Shown here: positions 52,323-60,331 of the stretch, one piece after another
Position numbering within the stretch: position 1 is the first letter of the stretch
How the letters are laid out: every line of letters begins with the position of its first letter
Origin: Flavobacterium sp. Root420
GTDB lineage: Bacteria > Bacteroidota > Bacteroidia > Flavobacteriales > Flavobacteriaceae
Assembly: GCF_001427905.1 (NCBI RefSeq)
Contig: NZ_LMEF01000012.1
Coordinates: forward strand, 545,367 to 609,366
DNA length: 64,000 nt
Reading direction: 5' to 3'
Translations under genes and position numbers: made by a program
The notes under the pieces: model-generated
Seen by the model: the letters and a program-made list of their open reading frames with translations, nothing else
Databases searched by the model: none
What the model was told of the DNA's origin: nothing

Positions 52323-54449
52323 ATGAGAATGAAAAAATTAATGTCAATTTTTATCATGGGTACAACCTTTTTTGCGGCTACCGCACAAAACAATTCTGAT
52401 AACCCTTTGCTTAAACCATGGACTGGCCCTTATGGGGGAGTTCCTGCTTTTAATGAGTATAAGGTATCAGATTTTAAACCGGCAATTGAATTTGCTATTC
52501 AGGAAAAATTAAATGAAGTTGATGCTATTGCCAATAATCCAAAAGCGCCAACTTTTGATAATACGATTGTAGCTTTAGAGCTTTCGGGTAAAACAATGAC
52601 CAGTATTTCTACATCTTACGGAATTTACAGATCTACTTTAAGTACCCCGGAGTTTAATGCCATTGACAGAGAGATGTCTCCAAAATTTTCTGCGTTTTCA
52701 GATAAAATCAATCAAAACAAAAAGTTATTTACCAGAATAGAAACGCTTTATAATTCGAAGGAAAGTAAAAAACTGACGAGTGAGCAGCAACGTCTAATAT
52801 GGTTGTATTATACTAATTTCGTTCGTCAGGGCGCTAAGCTAAATGATGCGGACAAAGAAAAAGTGACTAAGATTAATCAGGAACTGGCAACGCTTTTTAC
52901 CCTTTTCAGTCAGAATTTATTAGCTGAAGAACATAATCAATATCTGGCTTTAAAAACAGAAAGTGACTTTGATGGTTTGCCATTAGAAGTAAAAAATGCT
53001 GCAATTGCAGAAGCAAAAGACAGAAAATTGGATGTTATGGGATGTATTGCCAATACGCGTTCCTCTATTGAGCCATTTTTGACTTTCTCAACCCGTAGAG
53101 ACCTAAGAGAAAAAGCATTTGATATTTTTGTGAAACGTGGGGACAACGGAAACGCAAATGATAACAATTCGACACTTGTTTCTATTTTAGAATTGCGTAC
53201 GCAAAAGGCTAAATTACTTGGATATCCAACTTTTGCTAATTGGAGTTTGTCTAATAAAATGGCAAAAGATCCTCAGAAGACATTAGATTTAATGATGTCA
53301 GTTTGGGAACCAGCGGTAGAAAAAGTGCATCAGGATGTAGCTGAAATGCAAAAAATTGTGGATGCAGAAGGTGGGAATTTTAAAATTCAACCTTGGGATT
53401 ACCGCTTTTACGCTGAAAAAGTTAGAAAAGCAAAATACGATTTAGATCAAAATGAGGTTAAGCCTTATTTACAATTAGAAAACTTACGTGAAGGTATGTT
53501 TTGGGTTGCAGGAGAATTGTTTAACTTAAGTTTTAAACAAATTACAAATGTACCGGTATATCATCCTGATGTTCGTGTTTGGGAAGTAAGTAATAAAGTT
53601 ACCGGAAAAGTAGTTGGATTATGGTATTTTGATCCTTATGCTCGTACAGGAAAACGTTCCGGAGCCTGGATGAATGCGTATCGCGATCAACAAAAGTTAG
53701 GTGGAGATGTACTTACTATTGTATCTAACAACTGTAATTTTATTAAAGGAACCGCAAACGAGCCGGTTTTAATCTCATGGACAGATGCAACAACTTTGTT
53801 TCATGAATTTGGTCACGCGCTTCACGGATTGTGTTCAAATGTTACTTATCCAAGTTTAGCAGGAACAGCTGTAGCAAGAGATTATGTTGAATTTCCTTCG
53901 CAATTGTTAGAGCACTGGTTGTCTACTCCCGAAGTATTGAACAAATTTGCTTTGCATTATAAAACAAATCAACCGTTGCCACAGTCTTTAGTTGACAGAA
54001 TTAAAAAAGCGGCTAATTTTAATGAAGGATTTTCTACTGTAGAAACCATTTCAAGTTCTTTAGTTGATATGAAACTGCATTTGACAACAACACCTATCGA
54101 TCCGCATAAATTTGAAAAAGAAACGTTAGATGCGCTTCATATGCCATCAGAAATTGTAATGCGTCACCGTATTCCACAATTTGGACATATTTTCTCAAGT
54201 GATGGATACGCTGCCGGATATTATAGCTATTTATGGGCAGATGTAATCAATGCAGATGCCTGGGAAGCTTTTACAGAAGGAAAAGGTCCATATGATAAAG
54301 TGGTAGCAAAAAGATTATATGATACTGTTTTTAGTGTTGGAAATACTATCGATCAGGAAAAAGCATACGAAAACTTTAGAGGAAGAGCTCCTAAATCTGA
54401 TGCTTTAATGCGTGCAAGAGATTTTCCAATCGTAGCGAAGAAAAAATAA
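52323..54449 (+). CDS. dcp: Secreted M3-family metallopeptidase (Dcp-like)
   Basis: This 708-residue peptidase has a signal peptide ending near FAATAQ. The zinc site is HEFGH at 494-498 in 'TTLFHEFGHALHGLCSN', with the third ligand Glu in 'NEGFSTVETI'. 'FEKETLDALHMPSEI' and 'YAAGYYSYLWADVINADAW' match dipeptidyl carboxypeptidase. It is periplasmic, like related Dcp enzymes of Bacteroidota, and probably removes dipeptides from the C-terminus of peptides. The ATG at 52329 is an alternative start. Confidence 0.95.
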   Translation: MRMKKLMSIFIMGTTFFAATAQNNSDNPLLKPWTGPYGGVPAFNEYKVSDFKPAIEFAIQEKLNEVDAIANNPKAPTFDNTIVALELSGKTMTSISTSYGIYRSTLSTPEFNAIDREMSPKFSAFSDKINQNKKLFTRIETLYNSKESKKLTSEQQRLIWLYYTNFVRQGAKLNDADKEKVTKINQELATLFTLFSQNLLAEEHNQYLALKTESDFDGLPLEVKNAAIAEAKDRKLDVMGCIANTRSSIEPFLTFSTRRDLREKAFDIFVKRGDNGNANDNNSTLVSILELRTQKAKLLGYPTFANWSLSNKMAKDPQKTLDLMMSVWEPAVEKVHQDVAEMQKIVDAEGGNFKIQPWDYRFYAEKVRKAKYDLDQNEVKPYLQLENLREGMFWVAGELFNLSFKQITNVPVYHPDVRVWEVSNKVTGKVVGLWYFDPYARTGKRSGAWMNAYRDQQKLGGDVLTIVSNNCNFIKGTANEPVLISWTDATTLFHEFGHALHGLCSNVTYPSLAGTAVARDYVEFPSQLLEHWLSTPEVLNKFALHYKTNQPLPQSLVDRIKKAANFNEGFSTVETISSSLVDMKLHLTTTPIDPHKFEKETLDALHMPSEIVMRHRIPQFGHIFSSDGYAAGYYSYLWADVINADAWEAFTEGKGPYDKVVAKRLYDTVFSVGNTIDQEKAYENFRGRAPKSDALMRARDFPIVAKKK

Positions 54450-54474
54450 AAACATTTCAATATAAATTATAGAC

Positions 54475-54498
54475 GACGCACTCCGGTGCGTTTTCTTT
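54475..54498 (+). terminator. Terminator of the M3 peptidase gene
   Basis: The hairpin ACGCACTCCGGTGCGT is followed by TTTCTTTT. Confidence 0.8.
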
Positions 54499-54512
54499 TA
54501 CAATTAAAGAAT

Positions 54513-54547
54513 AAAAAAGCCCGAATAAATTAATATTCGGGCTTTTT
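54513..54547. terminator. Bidirectional terminator at the end of the rplM-tsf cluster
   Basis: AAAAAAGCCCGAAT / ATTCGGGCTTTTT forms a strong stem with A and T flanks. It ends the ribosomal-protein/tsf transcript on the minus strand. Confidence 0.92.
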
Positions 54548-54567
54548 GGTATTGAAAAAATAATATA

Positions 54568-55530
54568 TTAACCTAAAGTAACTCTTTTGAAACCTGTAAT
54601 TTCAACGTTGAATCCTTTAACGTAATCACCAACTTTTTTACTATCGTCTTTAATGAAGTTTTGATCTAATAAAGCTTTTTCCTGATCTAAAGTAGTGTTG
54701 TCAGAAATGAAACGTTGTACTTTTCCTGGAATAATTTTATCCCAAATTTGCTCTGGTTTACCTTCAGCTTTTAATTCAGCTTTAGCATCTTCTTCAGCTT
54801 GTTTGATAACTTCTTCAGTTAATTGAGAGTAAGAAATATATTTAGGAACATTTTTTAAAGTTTTTCCTAAACGTTTTGCCTCTTCATTATCCTTTTCGAT
54901 TACAGCAATACGAGCAGCAAGTTCAGATTCAACGAAAGCAGGATCAAAATCTTTGTAAGATAATGTATCAGCTCCCATAGAAGCAACTTGCATAGAAACA
55001 TCCTTAGTTAAAACGTCAGCGTTAGGAATTGCAGCAGAAATTGCAGTTAATGCAGCAATTTTGTTAACGTGAACATAAGATCCAACAAAAGCACCTTCTA
55101 AAATTTCGAAACCACCGATTTCGATTTTTTCTCCGATAACTCCAGTTTGCTCGATTAATTTTTCAGCAACAGTAATTCCGTTGAAATCTGAAGCTAAAAA
55201 ATCTTCTTTAGAAGAGAAGTTAATAGCTCTTTCTACTAATTCTTTAGCCAAAGTTACGAAAGCCTCATTTTTACCTACGAAATCTGTTTCGCAGTTTAAA
55301 GTGATGATAGCTCCTTTAGTTTTGTCAGCATTAACAAAAGAAACAGCAGCTCCTTCAGAAGACTCACGGTCAGAACGGTTAGCAGCAACTTTTTGTCCTT
55401 TTTCTCTAAGGACTTGTATAGCTTTATCGAAATCTCCGTCAGCCTCAACTAAAGCTTTTTTACAGTCCATCATTCCGGCACCTGTAGTTTGTCTTAATTT
55501 ATTTACGTCTGCAGCAGTAATTGTTGCCAT
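54568..55530 (-). CDS. tsf: Elongation factor Ts
   Basis: This 320-residue protein is the nucleotide-exchange factor of EF-Tu. The UBA-like start 'VNKLRQTTGAGMMDCKKAL' and 'VSFVNADKTKGAIITLNCETDFVG' (residues about 63-86) are diagnostic. It follows rpsB in the standard order, separated by an AT-rich hairpin. Confidence 0.98.
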   Translation of the reverse strand: MATITAADVNKLRQTTGAGMMDCKKALVEADGDFDKAIQVLREKGQKVAANRSDRESSEGAAVSFVNADKTKGAIITLNCETDFVGKNEAFVTLAKELVERAINFSSKEDFLASDFNGITVAEKLIEQTGVIGEKIEIGGFEILEGAFVGSYVHVNKIAALTAISAAIPNADVLTKDVSMQVASMGADTLSYKDFDPAFVESELAARIAVIEKDNEEAKRLGKTLKNVPKYISYSQLTEEVIKQAEEDAKAELKAEGKPEQIWDKIIPGKVQRFISDNTTLDQEKALLDQNFIKDDSKKVGDYVKGFNVEITGFKRVTLG

Positions 55531-55571
55531 AATATTTTGAATTTTAATGTTAAAAGTAAAAATTCCATCTT

Positions 55572-55645
55572 TTAAATTCTAAACTCCAATTTTATTAAAT
55601 TATCAACATAACGTTTTTAATTTGTGTTTGGATTTTAGAATTTAA
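55572..55645. repeat. Hairpin-forming repeat between rpsB and tsf
   Basis: The arms at 55572-55588 and 55629-55645 (TTAAATTCTAAACTCCA with its complement, one mismatch in 17) sit in the rpsB-tsf gap. They could modulate the ratio of the two products or act as an RNA-processing site. Confidence 0.6.
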
Positions 55646-55667
55646 AATTTGGAATTTAAATGTTTAT

Positions 55668-56471
55668 TTATTCTTCAGTTGCAGGAGCAGCAGCCTCAAC
55701 AGCTGGAGCAGCTTCAACAGCCGGAGCAGCAGCTTCAGTAGCTGGAGCTTCTTCTGTGAAAACTTCAGCTTCTTTGTCAGAACCTCTGTCAGAAAGACCG
55801 TCGATTACAGCAGCAGTAACTAAAGATAAAATTTTGTCAATTGATTTAGAAGCATCATCATTTGCAGGAATAACGTAATCAACCTCTCTTGGGTCAGAAT
55901 TCGTATCAACCATTGCGAAAACTGGAATGTTTAATTTTTGTGCTTCTTTTATTGCGATGTGTTCAGCTTTGATATCTACTACGAACAATGCAGCTGGTAG
56001 TCTGGACATGTCAGCGATTGAACCTAAGTTTTTCTCTAATTTAGCACGTAGACGATCAACTTGCAAACGCTCTTTTTTAGATAACGTCATGAAAGTACCA
56101 TCTTTCTTCATTTTATCAATAGAAGACATTTTTTTTACTGCCTTTCTGATAGTTACGAAGTTAGTTAGCATTCCACCAGGCCATCTTTCAGTGATGTAAG
56201 GCATGTTTGCAGCCTTTGCTTTTTCAGCAACGATGTCTTTAGCTTGTTTTTTGGTAGCTACGAATAAGATTTTTCTACCTGATGCAGCGATTTTTTTCAA
56301 AGCTTCATTAGCTTCTTCAATTTTTGCTGCAGTTTTATATAGATTGATAATGTGAATACCATTACGCTCCATATAAATGTAAGGAGCCATGTTCGGATCC
56401 CATTTTCTAGTCATGTGTCCAAAGTGAACACCTGCTTCTAGTAAGTCTTTTACTTCTATTTTGTTTGCCAT
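55668..56471 (-). CDS. rpsB: 30S ribosomal protein S2
   Basis: This 267-residue protein begins 'MANKIEVKDLLEAGVHFGH' and has 'ILFVATKKQAKDIV' and 'VDTNSDPREVDYVIPANDDA'. The core is followed by an Ala/Pro/Glu tail of about 35 residues ('APAVEAAPAVEAAAPATEE'), encoded by GCAGCAGCx-type DNA repeats. The tail is typical of Bacteroidota S2 but varies in length. Confidence 0.98.
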   Translation of the reverse strand: MANKIEVKDLLEAGVHFGHMTRKWDPNMAPYIYMERNGIHIINLYKTAAKIEEANEALKKIAASGRKILFVATKKQAKDIVAEKAKAANMPYITERWPGGMLTNFVTIRKAVKKMSSIDKMKKDGTFMTLSKKERLQVDRLRAKLEKNLGSIADMSRLPAALFVVDIKAEHIAIKEAQKLNIPVFAMVDTNSDPREVDYVIPANDDASKSIDKILSLVTAAVIDGLSDRGSDKEAEVFTEEAPATEAAAPAVEAAPAVEAAAPATEE

Positions 56472-56644
56472 TTTTGTACTAGTTTACGTTCTGTTGATTA
56501 GCAATGTATAAATGGCGGTTTCCCAGGCTTTATACATTTAGATGCTAAACTATTTCCTACCTCGATAGGAGAGCAACAACAACTGTGTTTTTTAATTTCA
56601 ATAAATTGATGATGTCTTGTACCATATGCACAAGACAGGTAATA
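56472..56644 (-). promoter_or_regulatory. Structured gap between rpsI and rpsB, possible S2 leader
   Basis: These 173 bases hold several local inverted repeats (TGTATAAA/TTTATACA around 56505-56540; CTTGT/ACAAG pairs near 56615-56637). They may be an autoregulatory leader for S2, as seen upstream of rpsB in other bacteria. No gene is seen. Confidence 0.35.
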
Positions 56645-57031
56645 TTAACGTTTAGAGAATTGGAATCTCTTACGAGCTTTCTTCTGACCGAATTTCTTAC
56701 GTTCAACCATTCTTGGATCTCTTGTTAATAAACCTTCTGGTTTTAAGATAGCTCTGTTTTCAGCATTTACTTCACACATAACGCGTGCCAATGCCATTCT
56801 TACAGCTTCTGCCTGACCAGTTGAACCACCTCCGTAAACGTTTACTTTAACGTCAAAGTTGTTTACATTTTCTGTCATAGACATTGGTTGTAAAACTTTG
56901 TATTGTAAAGTTGCAGTTGGAAAGTAAGTTGCGAATTCTTTTTTGTTTACAGTGATTTTTCCTGTTCCTTCAGAAACATAAACACGTGCAACAGCGGTTT
57001 TTCTTCTACCGATTTTGTGAATAACTCCCAT
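56645..57031 (-). CDS. rpsI: 30S ribosomal protein S9
   Basis: This 128-residue protein begins 'MGVIHKIGRRKTAVARVYV' and ends with the conserved 'KKFGQKKARKRFQFSKR', whose C-terminal SKR contacts P-site tRNA. Its ATG shares a base with the rplM stop codon (TAATG). Confidence 0.99.
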   Translation of the reverse strand: MGVIHKIGRRKTAVARVYVSEGTGKITVNKKEFATYFPTATLQYKVLQPMSMTENVNNFDVKVNVYGGGSTGQAEAVRMALARVMCEVNAENRAILKPEGLLTRDPRMVERKKFGQKKARKRFQFSKR

Positions 57032-57486
57032 TACTTAAGATCGTTTAGGTTAACAGTTCTAGGTTTTTGAGCTCCGTGAGTATGCTCAGCACCTACAACA
57101 ACATTTAGATTTCTAAAAAGTTCAGCTCCTAATTTGTTTTTAGGTAACATTCCTTTTACAGCTTTTTCTACTAATAATGCAGGGTTTTTAGATTGCAATA
57201 CTTTAGCAGTTAAAGTTCTTTGTCCTCCTGGGTAACCTGTATGACGCATGTAAATTTTGTCATTCATTTTTGTACCTGTAAGGTTAATTTTTTCTGAGTT
57301 GATAACAATTACGTTATCTCCACAGTCAACGTGTGGTGTGTAACTTGGTTTGTACTTACCTCTTAAGATCATCGCAACCTTTGAAGCAAGACGACCTAAG
57401 TTATGACCCTCAGCGTCTACAACGATCCACTCTTTCGTTACAGTGGCTTTGCTAGCTGAAATTGTCTTGTAGCTTAATGCGTCCAT
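57031..57486 (-). CDS. rplM: 50S ribosomal protein L13
   Basis: This 151-residue protein has 'WIVVDAEGHNLGRLASKVA', 'YTPHVDCGDNVIVINSEKI' and 'GMLPKNKLGAELFRNL'. It heads the rplM-rpsI-rpsB-tsf cluster, and a consensus promoter lies directly upstream. Confidence 0.99.
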   Translation of the reverse strand: MDALSYKTISASKATVTKEWIVVDAEGHNLGRLASKVAMILRGKYKPSYTPHVDCGDNVIVINSEKINLTGTKMNDKIYMRHTGYPGGQRTLTAKVLQSKNPALLVEKAVKGMLPKNKLGAELFRNLNVVVGAEHTHGAQKPRTVNLNDLK

Positions 57487-57529
57487 AATATTATTTTAAT
57501 TAAACATTCCATCCCCAATAAAGGGGATG

Positions 57530-57560
57530 CAAAAGTACAATTAATTATTTTAAAACCAAA
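57530..57560 (-). promoter_or_regulatory. Promoter of the rplM-rpsI-rpsB-tsf cluster
   Basis: On the minus strand TTTG (57557-57560), exactly 19 bases, then TACTTTTG (57530-57537) match the flavobacterial consensus in full, 44 bases upstream of the rplM start. Confidence 0.85.
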
Positions 57561-57591
57561 TACCTGAAAAGAATATTTTATCTGTTGAAAA

Positions 57592-57919
57592 TCAGGCCTT
57601 CAGTTTTTTATTTAAAAGAATAAAAAAAACCACCTTCACAATTACGCGAGGGTGGTTCTGTTTTTTTGAAATATTTTTTGCTATACAATAAATATTTATT
57701 TGTGATATATACAACCTGTTGTGTTGTAAGTAGCTCATGATTAGCTTTGATCCTGCGGCTGTCCCAATTAAACTGGCAATATTATAACCGGCCTGCATGG
57801 TAACGCCTTCTCCATACATATACTGTTTGTGTGGCTGCTGGCATTGCGAGCGCCTCTTTCGGGATTCTTCTGTTATTCAGTGAAGGATCAACTTCATGAA
57901 TTTTAACTTCGTTTTTCAT
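57592..57919 (-). pseudogene. Possible frameshifted small gene
   Basis: Reading leftwards from the ATG at 57919, 'MKNEVKIHEVDPSLNNR' and 'IPKEALAMPAATQT' run on to a stop near 57785. A second frame, entered near the GTATATGTATGG at 57818, continues as 'MYGEGVTMQAGYNIASLIG' and 'TAAGSKLIMSYLQ'. Joined by one frameshift these would make a protein of about 105 residues with a plausible core. I do not recognise the family. This fills most of the 623-base gap between rplM and the LacI gene. It may be a decayed gene or chance. Confidence 0.35.
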
Positions 57920-58076
57920 AAGCAAGGTCTTTTAAAAGGTTAATAACATATATTAAGGTATTAACGATTTAAAGACCACCGGTTTTGAAAAACAGATGTT
58001 TTTTAAATTTATTCTAAAAAGCCTTATAATTTTAAATACTGGTAGGTGCTTTTTGTTTTATTTTAGGTAATTCTAC

Positions 58077-58084
58077 TATATTTG
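58077..58084 (+). promoter_or_regulatory. -7 element of the LacI-type regulator gene
   Basis: TATATTTG lies 25 bases before the ATG. The closest TTG is 21 bases upstream, slightly beyond the optimum. Confidence 0.55.
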
Positions 58085-58109
58085 TATTAATTACATAAAA
58101 TTTTAATAG

Positions 58110-59135
58110 ATGAAAGCTAAAGCAACTCTAAAACAAATTGCGAAAGAACTTGGTGTTTCTGTATCTACGGTGTCTAAGGCATTAAATGATAGCCCGGAAA
58201 TTAGTGAGCAAACCAAGGTGAAGATTAAGGAGTATGCCAAACTCAAAAATTATAAGCCAAATGTTATTGGTCTGAATCTGAAGAATCGTAAAACCAAAAC
58301 GATTGGTGTAATTATACCTAATATATTAAACTCCTTTTTTGCAAAGGTTTTTAGTGGTATCGAAAAAGTAGCTGATAAAAAAGGATACAATGTAATTACT
58401 TGTATTTCGAACGAATCTTTAGAGAAAGAAATTCATACGCTTGAAATGTTGAGTAACGGTACCATTGACGGATTTATTCTGTCGGTTTCTCAGGAAGCTC
58501 AGAAATTACAAGATTACAGTCATTTTTCTGCCATTATCAATGACGGAACTCCAATTGTAATGTTTGACCGAATTGCAGATGAAGTGGAATGTGACAAAGT
58601 TGTAGTTGATGATTTTGATTCGGCTTTGAATTCGACACAGCATTTAATCAATTTAGGATGTAAAAATATTGCCTTAATTTCTTCTGTAGATAATTTAAGT
58701 GTTGGGAAATTAAGAGCTGATGGATATTTGAAAGCTTTGGCAGATAATAATATTCCGGTAAACGAAAAAATTATTCTTCGTACCGATTCAGAAGATGATA
58801 TGAAGAGTAAAATTGATGCCATTTTTGACAATAAAATTGACGCTATTTTTGCTTTGGATGAAAATGATTCAGTTGCCGCTTTGAGAGTGAGTCTGAAAAA
58901 AGGGTATAAAGTTCCGGAAGATATTTCAATAATTGGTTTTGCTGATGGAATTTTAGCATCAAGACGTTTATCACCAAGTTTAACAACCGTAAGTCAACAC
59001 GGAATTGAAATTGGAGAAGTTGCTGCCAAAAAACTAATTGAAAGATTAGAAGAAGCTGAAGGTGAAACCTCAGATTACGAAACAATCGTAATTAAAACAA
59101 AATTGAAAGAACGAGAGTCTACAAGAAAAGCTTAA
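58110..59135 (+). CDS. LacI-family transcriptional regulator
   Basis: This 341-residue protein has the N-terminal helix-turn-helix 'TLKQIAKELGVSVSTVSKAL' and hinge 'YKPNVIGLNLKNRKTKTIG', then a periplasmic-binding-protein-like sensor domain to the end ('IGVIIPNILNSFFAKV', 'DISIIGFADG', 'SLTTVSQHG'). It is monocistronic, flanked by its own promoter and a strong terminator, with no sugar genes adjacent. The effector is unknown. Confidence 0.96.
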   Translation: MKAKATLKQIAKELGVSVSTVSKALNDSPEISEQTKVKIKEYAKLKNYKPNVIGLNLKNRKTKTIGVIIPNILNSFFAKVFSGIEKVADKKGYNVITCISNESLEKEIHTLEMLSNGTIDGFILSVSQEAQKLQDYSHFSAIINDGTPIVMFDRIADEVECDKVVVDDFDSALNSTQHLINLGCKNIALISSVDNLSVGKLRADGYLKALADNNIPVNEKIILRTDSEDDMKSKIDAIFDNKIDAIFALDENDSVAALRVSLKKGYKVPEDISIIGFADGILASRRLSPSLTTVSQHGIEIGEVAAKKLIERLEEAEGETSDYETIVIKTKLKERESTRKA

Positions 59136-59143
59136 AATAAACA

Positions 59144-59176
59144 AAAAACCATTCGCCGCGGCGAATGGTTTTTTGT
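59144..59176. terminator. Bidirectional terminator
   Basis: The perfect palindrome CCATTCGCCGCGGCGAATGG is framed by A6 and T6, between the LacI gene and the convergent secreted protein gene. Confidence 0.95.
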
Positions 59177-60288
59177 TATAATGAATAGGGGAATTTAGAA
59201 TTTTTATACTTTTTCAATTTTTCAAACGGTACTAAAAAAGATTCTTCACAAGATCTGTCTACTCTGGGAAAGTAAGGCGTAAATTCGATACCTTTTTCAG
59301 TATAGTTCCACGAAATAAAATCCCAATATTCTGTATTGGTATAATCGCAGGAATCATCTCCGTCTTTTGGTTTTACGAAATGCTCAATTGAAGTGATGAC
59401 AGCAAGTAAATTTGGTGCAAAATAAGTTGATCGATATTTTGAAAAGCTTGAAAAATCACTTTGTTTCTCGGTTGTTACACTTTTGTCAAAAGCAAGAATT
59501 TCATCGATTTCATAGTCTTTCCCATTATTCAAATCAATTAAATAACCATTTGTTCCAAAATCGGGATGAGCACCTCCACAGTCCCAAAATCTTGAAATTT
59601 CAAAGCCTAATAAATTTTCATTTAAAAAGTTTATGGTCGAATTTCTTTCAATTCCTTTTCCTTCGCTATATTCAAAACTAGAAGCGCAATTAAGTTGTGC
59701 TAATGTGTTTTCAATATGTATGTTTTCTAAAATAGGATTAATGAGCGCTTTGTTTTTCTCGGAGAAATTATTTCCCAATCTAAAAAAATCCGAATTACAA
59801 TGTTTCTCAGAATACCAGATAAATTCTTTGTGATTGTAGAGGGTAGTTTTTTGTTTTTTGAATTCCAAAAACTTACATTTCACAAGATTTAATTTCTCAT
59901 CTGCATAATATGGGTCCAGGTTTGATTTGTAATTTGAAAAATTGATCGGTTGTAATTGAACAGGAAGTTGTTTTCCATCAGTATTATACCAAGATCCTTC
60001 AAAGTGGTTATTAGCCACTTTCTTCAAATAAAATTTTTCAGTTATTACATTGTCCGGCTTAAAGAAGAAAGTATAAATGTCGTTTTTTAAAACGGCTTCT
60101 AACTTGATGTCTTTTAGCGAATTCTGATAAAAATAAGTGCCATTTAAGTTTGTTTCTTTGCCATCTTTATAAACTTCAATTTTCATGTAGATTTTACTTT
60201 TTGCCAAAGTCCCTTCCAAATAAAAGGTTTCCTGACAAAAAGTAATTGTTGAATAAAATACAAAAAACAGGAAAAAAGCTTTCTTCAT
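59176..60288 (-). CDS. Secreted protein with DUF3298-like C-terminal region
   Basis: This 370-residue protein has a signal peptide ending near TFCQ. The N-terminal third is beta-rich ('FYLEGTLAKSKIYMKIEVY'). The C-terminal part has 'FWDCGGAHPDFGTNGYLIDL', which resembles the GGAHP signature of RsiV/PdaC-type DUF3298 domains, where it binds lysozyme or sugar polymers. The function is unknown; a periplasmic or surface role is likely. It is single and unlinked. Confidence 0.8.
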   Translation of the reverse strand: MKKAFFLFFVFYSTITFCQETFYLEGTLAKSKIYMKIEVYKDGKETNLNGTYFYQNSLKDIKLEAVLKNDIYTFFFKPDNVITEKFYLKKVANNHFEGSWYNTDGKQLPVQLQPINFSNYKSNLDPYYADEKLNLVKCKFLEFKKQKTTLYNHKEFIWYSEKHCNSDFFRLGNNFSEKNKALINPILENIHIENTLAQLNCASSFEYSEGKGIERNSTINFLNENLLGFEISRFWDCGGAHPDFGTNGYLIDLNNGKDYEIDEILAFDKSVTTEKQSDFSSFSKYRSTYFAPNLLAVITSIEHFVKPKDGDDSCDYTNTEYWDFISWNYTEKGIEFTPYFPRVDRSCEESFLVPFEKLKKYKNSKFPYSL

Positions 60289-60331
60289 TATTCGTTTATC
60301 ATATAGTGGTTATGAGAAAATCTAAAATTTT

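Noticed and set aside
55660..55878. Ala/Ser-rich + strand frame
   Set aside because: It is the antisense of the Ala-rich tail of rpsB.
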